From Bin55 sp964572845 (GTDB lineage: Bacteria > Pseudomonadota > Gammaproteobacteria > Pseudomonadales > Azotimanducaceae): a stretch of DNA of 64,000 nucleotides. The notes under the pieces are model-generated. The model ran no database searches, was not told the origin of the DNA, and was given only the letters and a program-made list of their open reading frames with translations. Numbering within the stretch: the stretch's first letter is position 1; each line of letters begins with the position of its first letter. The stretch spans positions 186,001 to 250,000 of the forward strand of contig CAZNFX010000002.1 of NCBI GenBank assembly GCA_964572845.1, in the 5' to 3' direction. A program made the translations under genes and the position numbers. This document shows positions 35,659 through 44,399 of this stretch, one piece after another.

Positions 35659-38600
35659 ATGTCGTTCAGAACCGATGTTGAGAGGATATGGGATTCCTCG
35701 AATGGGAATACGCATGTGCAAGGAACAATGTTTGAGGAGCTTCTAGCTAAAGTCTTGCCTAAGAGACCCGAGCTTGAACTCTCAGACTGTTGGCTTCGCG
35801 AAGATGCGCCACCCGAAGTTAGGTCCACAATTGCGACTATCACAAGCAAAGACCAAGGAGTAGACCTTCTCGCTAAACGCAAGGATGGAGGCGTTGTCGC
35901 CATTCAAGCGAAGTGCTATCGCTCGAGCACAGTACAACGAACAGATGTCGATTCGTTTTTTTCTCACACTGGCGGGAACGCACGATTGGATTCCCGAATG
36001 TTGGTTACAACAACTGATTGGTCCGACAACATTACTGATGCCTATCAAGAACTAAATCCACCCATCACGCTGATTAATGCTCTGTCAGAGTGGGGAGATT
36101 GGAGTTTTGACGATGCTGTTCCACGTAAAGTTTTGAGTTCACGTCAGCAGGAGTCTGTAGACAAGTGTGTGAAGGGTCTTTCGCATACCGATCGCGGCAA
36201 GCTAATCATGGCGTGCGGAGGTGGCAAGACGCTGATATCCCTACGGGTTGCGGAAGAAATTACACGCGGGGGGGGGGGTAATCCTATTTGCAGCCCCCAG
36301 TTTAACTCTAGTTAGTCAAGCTAGGAGAGCTTGGCTGGAGGACGCTGACTCCGATCTACCATTGCACAGCATCGTCGTCTGTTCTCGCGGGGAAACCGGC
36401 AAGGACTCGTGGCGAGTCAATAACGCTTTGACAATAGATGCACCAGCCACGACTGACCCCAAACTAATTGCAGAGCGTGTCAAGCGTGCCAGAGAAATTG
36501 GAGGAAGGGTTGCGATATTCACCACTTACCAATCGATCGAACGTGTCTGTGAAGCACAGCAGGAACATGGATTGTGCGAAATAGACCTGTGCGTTGCGGA
36601 CGAAGCACACCGAACGACAGGGGCGTTATTCGATGAAGAGGAAGATAAAGAACAGCTCACCAAGTGTTTCCAACTAGTCCACAACGGTCTTGTGGCAAGT
36701 AAGCGGCTATATCAAACCGCAACACCTCGAATATTCCACGAGCACACCAAATCCATGGTGCAACGCAAGGCAGAAAAGTTAGTGCAAAGGTCTGTGGAAA
36801 TCGTAGACATGGACGACGATGTCTACGGGGATGTCTTTGATCAGCTCGACTTTGCACAGGCATTGGAAGAAATGCCAGAGAGAATGTGCGACTACAAAAT
36901 CGTAATTCTGCTGTCGAGAAGGGGTCACGGCAACGAAGGTATAGAACGTTCAGTCGCAGAGAGCTCTGAGAGTGATGGAGTGGCGACAACAAGCCTTGGC
37001 GCTCGTTTGGCTGGACTCAACCTTGCTATACATGGCGCGGTCGAGGAGCTTTGGAGTGATGACGGTGTAACTCAAATCCGCTCAGCGAGTGTCGATATCA
37101 GAAGCCTAATTGGATTTTGCAACACCCGTGCAAAAGCACGATGGGCAGCCGACGGGTTAGAGGCTGATGGGGTCGCAGAATGGGCACAAGACCGAGCCGA
37201 GCGGTTGAGTTTTCCCCCCGAGCGGCGGCCGGTCAAGGCACAGTTCATCGACGGCACGGCATCGCCAACAACGCGGAGAGAAGTTCTCGACACACTCCAC
37301 CAACACCGGTCCGGCAGTTTACGTGCCGTGGTCATGAATGCAAAACTGTTGACTGAGGGAGTAGATATCCCTGCGTTAGATGCCATTTGCTTTCTTGAAG
37401 ATCGTAAGAGCGAAGTCGACATAGTTCAAGCAGTTGGGAGGGTGATGCGAAAAGTGCCTGGAAAAGAACGGGGGTACATCATCGTTCCAGTAGAGTTAGG
37501 GGAAGAACCATCACTTGACTTCGAGGACGAATTGGCGGAGAGCGTAAAGGAAGGTCGAATTCTTGGTCAAGTTCTCCGCGCACTACGTGCGCACGATCCA
37601 CGGATTCAAACTCAATTGCACGAACGCATAGTTATTGTTGGCCCTCCAAATGGGAATAATGGAAACGGAGGAAGTTCCACATCGGAAGAGACGAGACCTT
37701 GGACAGAGCAATTGCTTGAACAAGGAAAATTTGACAATGTAGCCATGGGTTTAAGTAGAGAAACCGGGCTAGGAACTCCGGCTCGCGATGTTGCGAATTT
37801 GATTGAAGGAGCGGTACTTAGAGCAAGCCAAAAACTTGAGGAAGAGGGGTTGAGAAACGCCATGGCTGATACGCTTGCGATGAATAAGCATGTGTCCGGA
37901 AAAAGTGCATCTCCATGTACCGTGGGAGCTGTATTGCTGATGAATGCGGCTCTTGTCCATCAGCGGATTGTAGAGACCGGAAGCGACTTTCTACCGGCAA
38001 GTCGATCTATCGAGGAACTTCGTTCAAGCGGAAGGCTAGATGAGGAACTCGTTGAGACATGGGAACAAATTCTTGAGCATGACTACGAACCGGTATTTCG
38101 CAAGCCCGTCGAATTGCTTGACAGGATCCGCCGTGAGTACGGAGAGTTCCCTCAAGGGGCACGGAAAGCACTTCGCATTTTGAGTGACAAGGCTATCGAA
38201 GTCGCCAACCGCTACGTGGAAATGGGAATGGACCACGCAGGAGAACTCTATCAACGAGTAATGGGGAATGTAGCGAGCGACGGTGCATACTTCACGTTGC
38301 CAAATGCTGCAAGAGTGTTGTCGGGACTAGCTATGAGAGCGTCGATCCAAGAGAGTCCAGACTTGCCATTGTGGAAAAAGGGAACCATTGTGGATCCTGC
38401 CTGTGGTTCGGGAACTTTGCTTTTGGGCATGCTAACAGCGATTAAGGAGAATGACGATTTAGGCGGAGACACACACAGGACTCTAGTGGAGAATCATCTG
38501 GTTGGAATGGACATTAATCCGCAATCGGTGCAACTGGCTGCCTGTCAGCTTACCGTTGGTGATCCATCGGTGCAGTATCGCCGCATGAATCTTTGGACTA

Positions 38601-40114
38601 TGCCACTGGGTTTACGCGGGAGTGATGTCCGTACCGGTTCAATGGACTTTCTAGCACAACTTGCAGTACAGAAAAGCAATGATCTTGGACCAGACCATAA
38701 GACATCAGCAAGCAGAATAAAGGGTAGGAAGCTGCAAGACAGTGTAGACAGTAAAGCAACCAAATCGCTGAAAAACGCCCGACTGATCGTCATGAATCCT
38801 CCTTATACGATCGGAGAGCAAGCAATGACAAAACTAGATCTCGAATCAAGAAAGAGATTTCAGAAGCAAATGAACGCGATTCGCGCACTAGCTCGAAGAA
38901 CTTGGCCAATGGACGCAGGAGTTGTCAGCAGGAAGACGTTAAGACCATTGTTCACACTACTGTCAATTAAGTGCTTAAGCCAATACGATGAGGGAGTCCT
39001 TGCAATAGTCATGCCCTTTACAGCGTGCACCAGCGGCGCAGGACTCGGGGAAAGAGAATTTCTTGCTAGGGAGATGCACATCGAAGCTATTGTGACTTTG
39101 CACAATCCCCAATCGATGAATTGGAGTACAGAAACGGACATTAACGAGAGCATCTTGGTTGCGCGCCGTCGATCACGAAGCGAAGACTTGCCAACTCGGT
39201 TCATCAACTTGGTCCGGCGTCCTGATAGCTTAGATGAGTGCGACCAATTCGTCGAAGACATGGAGCGTGGAGATGTGAGTGCTTGGGGTCGAGAAACCGT
39301 TTGGCCTAAAGAAAGAATGCGCCAAGGTAGATGGAGCGCAGCTGTTTGGTATGACCCAGAAATCGCCGAGTTGTACGAGTCAATTAATGGGTTTGGTGAA
39401 TCTCCCTGGGCCGATCACTTGACTTTGCCGAATGAGCTAGGGTACGAAGTTTTCCAAACCGGTCCAACGCTTGGCGGAAAGGGATGGTCGTATGTTGAGA
39501 AAGAGACTAAGGGTGCGATTCCAGTTCTATGGAGTTCCGGAAAGGACGTAACCAAGAACCTGAAAACGACTCCCGATCGAGCAGCAATACCTGTCAATGC
39601 TACGGAACAAGCTATACACAGAATGAGAGAGCGAAGAAGCCATTTATTGGTGCCCAAGACTCAAGATAGTCAATCTGGACGCTTTACTGCGGTCGTATCG
39701 CACAAAAAAATTGTGGGTGACAAATGGATAGTGATAAACGGACCTTCACTCTATGAGGCAAAAGCCCAGGCAGTTTGGTTGAACAGTACGCCTGGGAGGA
39801 TCATGTACATGTCTCAGGCTGCAAGAAAGCTAACGTGGCCGCTCTATGGAAAAGACGGCGTGGAACGCACTCCAATGGTTGACACTCGAAATGCAGCAAC
39901 GACACGCATACTTGCAGGTTGCTATGACGATACATGTAAGAGGAGTGTTTCATCGTATCGAGATGGAGTTCACCCCGTCCGCGAGCTTTGGGACGATGCA
40001 GTAGCGGAAGCGTTCTGCCTCGATAGGCAAGAAGTAAGTCGATTCGCGAATAAGCTTGCGAACGAACCCAAAGTTGCAGGACCGGATGAAGCAGTTCGAA
40101 ACCTACGGGGTTGA
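35659..40114 (+). CDS. Type ISP-like single-chain restriction-modification enzyme, frame broken at a G11 tract
   Basis: Two frames together encode about 1,484 residues in the layout of type ISP enzymes (LlaGI/LlaBIII). Joined residues: Mrr-like nuclease at 65-85 (DQGVDLLAKRKDGG, then QAKCY); Walker A CGGGKTLIS near 185; DEAH box VADEAHRTTG near 313; motif III TATPR; motif VI QAVGRVMRK near 595; adenine methylase motif I VDPACGSGTLLLGM near 912 and NPPYTIGEQ near 1045; C-terminal recognition domain. The first frame (35659-36315) stops after 218 residues. The second frame continues as soon as a run of 11 G at 36268-36278 is read as 10. As assembled the gene is OFF. GGGGGAG four bases before the ATG supports the start. 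Poly-G length change or a sequencing error are both possible. Confidence 0.82.
36268..36278 (+). repeat. Poly-G tract (G11), candidate phase-variation switch
   Basis: Eleven consecutive G in the coding strand, between the Walker A motif and helicase motif Ia of the ISP-like gene. With 10 G (or 7, 13) the protein reads TR-GGG-VILFAAPSLTLV and continues to 40114. With 11 it ends at 36315. No other homopolymer of this length stands out elsewhere in the window. Confidence 0.85.
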
Positions 40115-40778
40115 AAGCAGTTTCTTCCCGATCAATATTTGATCACATTCGAATCCCTTCTATAGTGCGTGTTCACCTTAACGCATTGCAAGTGGTACGG
40201 AACTACAGCCTTTGTTGGTTTCCAAGGATCGCCGTTGAGTGGTGAAACTGAATTCGATTGGATCAATTGACAGGTCATTTTCATCGATCAGAAACTTGAA
40301 GAAGCTTCTGACTTTTTTGTAAGCTGAATTAAGGTTTAAGAACGACTGAACACCCGGCTGAAGCGAGATTCTTCGACCGATTAGTCAATCCTTTGAGACT
40401 TGCGAGTTTTCCTCTTCCTACCTGTCAGTTTATGCTTGACGAAATGTGATATGGGTACTGTCAATCCCAAACAAAGCTCTGCTGACGGAATTGAGAAAAT
40501 AGCGGAGTCCATCTCTTCACATAGTAGGCTAATAACGCATGTGAGCAGCGCACTTGGCTAACGATGTGAGCCACCTTCGTTCCGAAGTTTGTTTCTAGTT
40601 TTTTGTCCGCAAAGATCGTCTCTGGCTCTCGGATTGTTCCTAATTGGGACTCGCATACGTTCTCCGTCAGAAGTTATTGTGTCTAATTTGTGTGGACACA
40701 GTGGAACCAAGAGCTAGAAACATATTGATCCTGCGGTTGACTAGGAGCTGCTAAACCCCTCACGGAGCATTCAATAGA
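40115..40778. other. Intergenic between ISP-like and GmrSD-like genes
   Basis: About 660 bases. The only item I can point to is an integrase-like remnant on the minus strand at 40178-40384. No intact gene is seen. Confidence 0.45.
40178..40384 (-). pseudogene. Possible remnant of a tyrosine recombinase N-terminal domain
   Basis: The minus-strand frame encodes about 68 residues with stops at both ends and no ATG. Its middle part, with LNSAYKKVRSFFKFL followed by ENDLSIDP, has the look of the core-binding (SAM-like) domain of phage-type integrases, where Y-x-x-x-(L/V)R-x-FF-x-FL precedes a short loop ending in NP or DP. The catalytic domain is absent. The match is by eye and short, so this is tentative. 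Confidence 0.3.
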
Positions 40779-42959
40779 ATGCCTCCTTTGTCTGTGCGTT
40801 ACGACCTACAGAACCCACGCGCAGCAAAATCTAACCGAAATGATGGATGGGCTATGAAAGCAATCAACCGGACATTTGTGGAAATAATCAACGGCAGTAA
40901 ACAGTTCATAATTCCTGTTTTTCAACGAGATTTCAGTTGGACCCGCGATCAATGGGACCAGTTATTGCGGGACGTATTGCGAGCGAGTAACGTAGAAGCA
41001 GAAAGCGCGCACTTCATGGGATCGGTCGTCTACGTTGGAGAGGACCTGCGTGCCGGTTTCCAGAGCTGGTTGTTGATCGATGGCCAGCAAAGACTGACTA
41101 CATTGACATTGCTATTAATTGCATTGCGCGACCACATCCAGGAGTCTAATTGGTCAGGTAGCGATGACGGTCCCACAGCGGAAAGAATAGATGCGTACTA
41201 CTTGAAGAACGTTCATGAATCAGGCCAACGGCAGTTCAAGCTTGTGCTGCGTCGCAAGGATAACGACACACTTCAAGCTCTAGTTTCTGGAGATGGCTCT
41301 TCCGAAGATCACGATAAACAATCAGATTCGATTGTCGAAGCTTACGAGTTCTACAGAACTGCTCTTAGGAATCCATCATACGACCCCGAACTTATACTTC
41401 GGGGCATCGCCTGTCTGAATATCGTTGACGTTACTCTCGACCGAGCCACTGACAATCCGCAGCTTGTTTTCGAGAGCATGAATTCCACCGGAGTCGATTT
41501 GCGCCAAAGCGACCTAGTAAGGAAGTATCTCTTGATGGGTCTTGACGAATCGGAGCAAACCAGATTATACGACCAGTATTGGAGCAAGATCGAGTCATAC
41601 TTCCGGACATCAGAGAGTTCGTTGGACTGGTTCTTGCGTGATTTCATGGCGCTAAGGCAAGAATTGACACAAACGATTCGGTTGGATCGTGTATATGCGG
41701 AATTCAAGCTCTTCCGTATCAGCGACTCGGCAGAGCCAATAGAGGAGTTGCTTGACGAGATGGTACGTTACGCTCGAAGATACGCCTCGTTTTTGGGAAT
41801 TGCGCCGATGAAATACCCATGGCTCGCCGAGGCGATGGGCCAAATGCGGTCTTTGAATACGACACAGGGACTCTTGGTCATGCGACTTTACGAATTTCAC
41901 CACAGGAATTTGCTCACTCCCGACGAATTCATCGGAGCTGTAAGATTGATCGAAAGCTATCTCATGCGCCGTGCGATACTGGGTCTGCAGACTAAAGCAT
42001 ATTGGTCAGTATTTGCACGGGTTGGGTTGCAACTCAATCCAGATTCCGTGTTCGAGTCGTTGCAAGTTGCCTTCGCGCGGCTTCGGGGCAATAACCGCTT
42101 TCCCAATGATGAAGATTTCAAGCGAGGATTGAGGGAACACGACCTATACGGATTGCGGGTCTGCAAGCACATTCTCGACCGGCTTGAAAACGCCGATTTT
42201 CACGAGCCCAGTCCGGTTCACAGCTATTCCATTGAACACATCATGCCTCAAGCGATCAGTGATGTTGCAGAGTGGCAGGAGATGTTGGGCCCGGATTGGC
42301 AGGAAATTCACGAGACCTACTTGCACCGGTTGGGCAATTTAACGTTGACTGCTTACAACAGTAGCTATTCAAATCGACCGTTTGAGGAGAAGAAGTCCCT
42401 CAAGGGTGGGTTTCGGCAGAGCGCAGTGCGATTAAACCTTGATGTCAGGGACGAACCGACTTGGACGACTAAACAAATCATAGCGCGTGGAGAGCGCTTG
42501 GCGGATCTCGCACTCCAGATGTGGCCACACCATAAAGCCGACGCAGCCAGCGTTCAGGCAGAGGAAATTCGAGAATTGAAGGAACGAGCTACGGAAAGCA
42601 ATGTCAGCGAATTGAAGATGGGGAGCAAGGTTAGGCAATTGCTCGACGCGATTCGCAAGTCGATTTTTGACTTCGTCGATGTCATCGAAGTGATCGAGCG
42701 TAGATCTGTGTGCTGCTACGGACCAGAGTTCTTTGTTGAACTGTTGCCCATGCAAGGATCTGTCAGAGTCATTCTCCCACTGGACTTTAGCGAGATTGAG
42801 GATTATCGCGAGTTAACAGTGCGCGATGCTTCAACATGGAAGTTTGTCCCGCACCGTGTGAATACCGATTGTGATTTATTGGTAGATGTGTGGCGAATGG
42901 ACGATGTCACTGACATCGCGCCAATTATTCGGCAAGCACTGGATCAGTCAAGGCAGTAG
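40779..42959 (+). CDS. GmrSD-like type IV nuclease with C-terminal DUF5655-like domain
   Basis: This 726-residue protein combines an N-terminal DUF262 domain (FIIPVFQRDFSWTRDQW, LLIDGQQRLTTLTLLL near residues 100-120, FESMNSTGVDLRQSDLVR), a DUF1524 HNH-like domain (SIEHIMPQAISD, HRLGNLTLTAYN) and a C-terminal domain of about 110 residues that resembles DUF5655. GmrSD enzymes cut glucosylated hydroxymethylcytosine DNA of T-even phages, and fused forms like this are common. All motifs look intact. An ATG at 40854 (MKAINRTF) is an alternative start; GGAG eleven bases before 40779 slightly favours the longer form. It stands alone between the ISP-like gene and the convergent mcrBC pair. Confidence 0.88.
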   Translation: MPPLSVRYDLQNPRAAKSNRNDGWAMKAINRTFVEIINGSKQFIIPVFQRDFSWTRDQWDQLLRDVLRASNVEAESAHFMGSVVYVGEDLRAGFQSWLLIDGQQRLTTLTLLLIALRDHIQESNWSGSDDGPTAERIDAYYLKNVHESGQRQFKLVLRRKDNDTLQALVSGDGSSEDHDKQSDSIVEAYEFYRTALRNPSYDPELILRGIACLNIVDVTLDRATDNPQLVFESMNSTGVDLRQSDLVRKYLLMGLDESEQTRLYDQYWSKIESYFRTSESSLDWFLRDFMALRQELTQTIRLDRVYAEFKLFRISDSAEPIEELLDEMVRYARRYASFLGIAPMKYPWLAEAMGQMRSLNTTQGLLVMRLYEFHHRNLLTPDEFIGAVRLIESYLMRRAILGLQTKAYWSVFARVGLQLNPDSVFESLQVAFARLRGNNRFPNDEDFKRGLREHDLYGLRVCKHILDRLENADFHEPSPVHSYSIEHIMPQAISDVAEWQEMLGPDWQEIHETYLHRLGNLTLTAYNSSYSNRPFEEKKSLKGGFRQSAVRLNLDVRDEPTWTTKQIIARGERLADLALQMWPHHKADAASVQAEEIRELKERATESNVSELKMGSKVRQLLDAIRKSIFDFVDVIEVIERRSVCCYGPEFFVELLPMQGSVRVILPLDFSEIEDYRELTVRDASTWKFVPHRVNTDCDLLVDVWRMDDVTDIAPIIRQALDQSRQ

Positions 42960-43085
42960 ACGTTCGAGTTTTGTGCTAAAGAAGCTTTGGAATCTCTAAG
43001 CTGGCTCTGAATACTTGAGTCTCCAAGCGCATAATTGACGTTGGTCGCCTCGAATTCAGAAGATCTAAACTTCAAGTGCAATTTC

Positions 43086-44399
43086 TCAGGCGGCATTTCG
43101 CGAGTTCGATGCGATTCCGTTCAAATCAGGAACAATGTCAGCAGGTGGGATGAGTTTATCGGCTTCCAAATCATAGGGAACAACATAAAGCACTTCGTCG
43201 CTCTCGCGAAACCAGAATGGATCTAGAGGTGCTGCAAACTCGTCGGTACGCGGGTAGATTAGGAAAACTCGCTTGACAGGTTGGCATTCCAAGTGTTTTT
43301 TCGTATACGCGAACAACTGGTATACATCTCCTTGCAAAATGCCGTAGTTCGTACTGCGCTCGTTCTGATCAATGAGCTTCCACTTTGTGTCTGCGACTAT
43401 CCGGGAGTGAGCGTTGACAAGTTCCAAATCTGGTCTGAGGCCAAAGGCGGATTTGCCTGCATGTTTCTCAATAACTGAATGCTCCTGAACTTGTGTATAA
43501 ATCTTCCAATTCGGAAACTGTTCTACGAGTTTGGCGGCGACATAGTCTTCAAATACCCGGTTCATGTCGAACATCATCGACACCGCCCGGTTTTCTCCGC
43601 TCTGAGTAAGAGGATTCAAACCCTCCAGTATCAGACGACATGTTGGCATAGCGGGCTGATAGTGTTGTATGTTTCTATCCCGCCTGACAGAGCGAAAGTC
43701 GCTCGGTGGGTCAATTGTCGCCGGCACGCGATCAAACCAGATGAGACACTCTCGGCATAACTGCTTAGAGACTGAACTTTTCGACTCTCGCTGCACTACT
43801 TTCAATGCTCCCTTAATGAGACGGTTGATGGGCCGGTCGACTTCATACTCGTCGAATTCGCAGTAGACTCGGTTACGAATTGTCGTGTTTCGTTTGATGT
43901 GTTCGGGTAGCTGTAGCTTCCCCCTTAGAAAGAGGAGGTTGTCCTGATGTTCTACATAGGTTCGAGCGATGCCTTTTCTTACGATGTCGCTGACATGCTT
44001 GAGAAACTGCCGCATGATCAGTTCAAACAGAGGCATTTCATGTGCTTTTAGATCTGCGACAACTCCTTCCTTGAACGGTGAGTCTTCCAGCTCAATTAGC
44101 ATTTTGACCAAGGTTTCTCGAGCTTCCCGCTGACCATGCGACTTGGAGACTTTGGGAAGGATCTCGATCTGGCATTCGGTCGATGTTCGAACAACCCCAG
44201 TGTAATTCTGCACTACTAGGCAATCTTGGCCATGAAGCATCGAGAATTTCAACACTGCACTGAGATCAGTCTCCGAGGACTCGTCCAGCAGGGATTTCAT
44301 TGACTCAAAGTCGTCTCGCCCCAGCTGAAGATTACCGTGGGGCAAAATTAGATTAGAAGCACCCTTGAAAATGCGTCCGTGTTCAGCAACCCAAAGCAC
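43086..44399 (-). CDS. mcrC: McrC-like nuclease subunit of a methyl-directed restriction system
   Basis: This 437-residue protein is the McrC partner of McrB. The N-terminal half contains the family beta-rich domain with YTGVVRTSTECQIEILPKVS. The nuclease site lies near residue 325: FGLRPDLELVNAHSRIVADTKWKL, a PD-(D/E)XK arrangement with the D of RPDL and the D-x-K of DTKWK. McrC stimulates the McrB GTPase and cuts DNA carrying modified cytosine between two recognition sites. The GTG start at 44399 overlaps the mcrB stop by one base (TAGTG), so translation is coupled. Length is somewhat greater than the E. coli protein, but usual for wider family members. Confidence 0.9.
   Translation of the reverse strand: MLWVAEHGRIFKGASNLILPHGNLQLGRDDFESMKSLLDESSETDLSAVLKFSMLHGQDCLVVQNYTGVVRTSTECQIEILPKVSKSHGQREARETLVKMLIELEDSPFKEGVVADLKAHEMPLFELIMRQFLKHVSDIVRKGIARTYVEHQDNLLFLRGKLQLPEHIKRNTTIRNRVYCEFDEYEVDRPINRLIKGALKVVQRESKSSVSKQLCRECLIWFDRVPATIDPPSDFRSVRRDRNIQHYQPAMPTCRLILEGLNPLTQSGENRAVSMMFDMNRVFEDYVAAKLVEQFPNWKIYTQVQEHSVIEKHAGKSAFGLRPDLELVNAHSRIVADTKWKLIDQNERSTNYGILQGDVYQLFAYTKKHLECQPVKRVFLIYPRTDEFAAPLDPFWFRESDEVLYVVPYDLEADKLIPPADIVPDLNGIASNSRNAA

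Noticed and set aside
35360..35746. 128-codon plus-strand frame before the ISP-like gene
   Set aside because: Runs out of frame into the ISP-like gene, weak start, no recognisable product.
36248..40114. Separate gene starting at the TTG at 36248
   Set aside because: It starts inside the helicase domain, has no ribosome binding site, and is better read as the continuation of the 35659 gene across the poly-G tract.
27405..40114. BREX or DISARM locus
   Set aside because: No PglZ, BrxC, DrmA or DrmB-like gene is seen; the methylase genes fit type I and type ISP systems instead.
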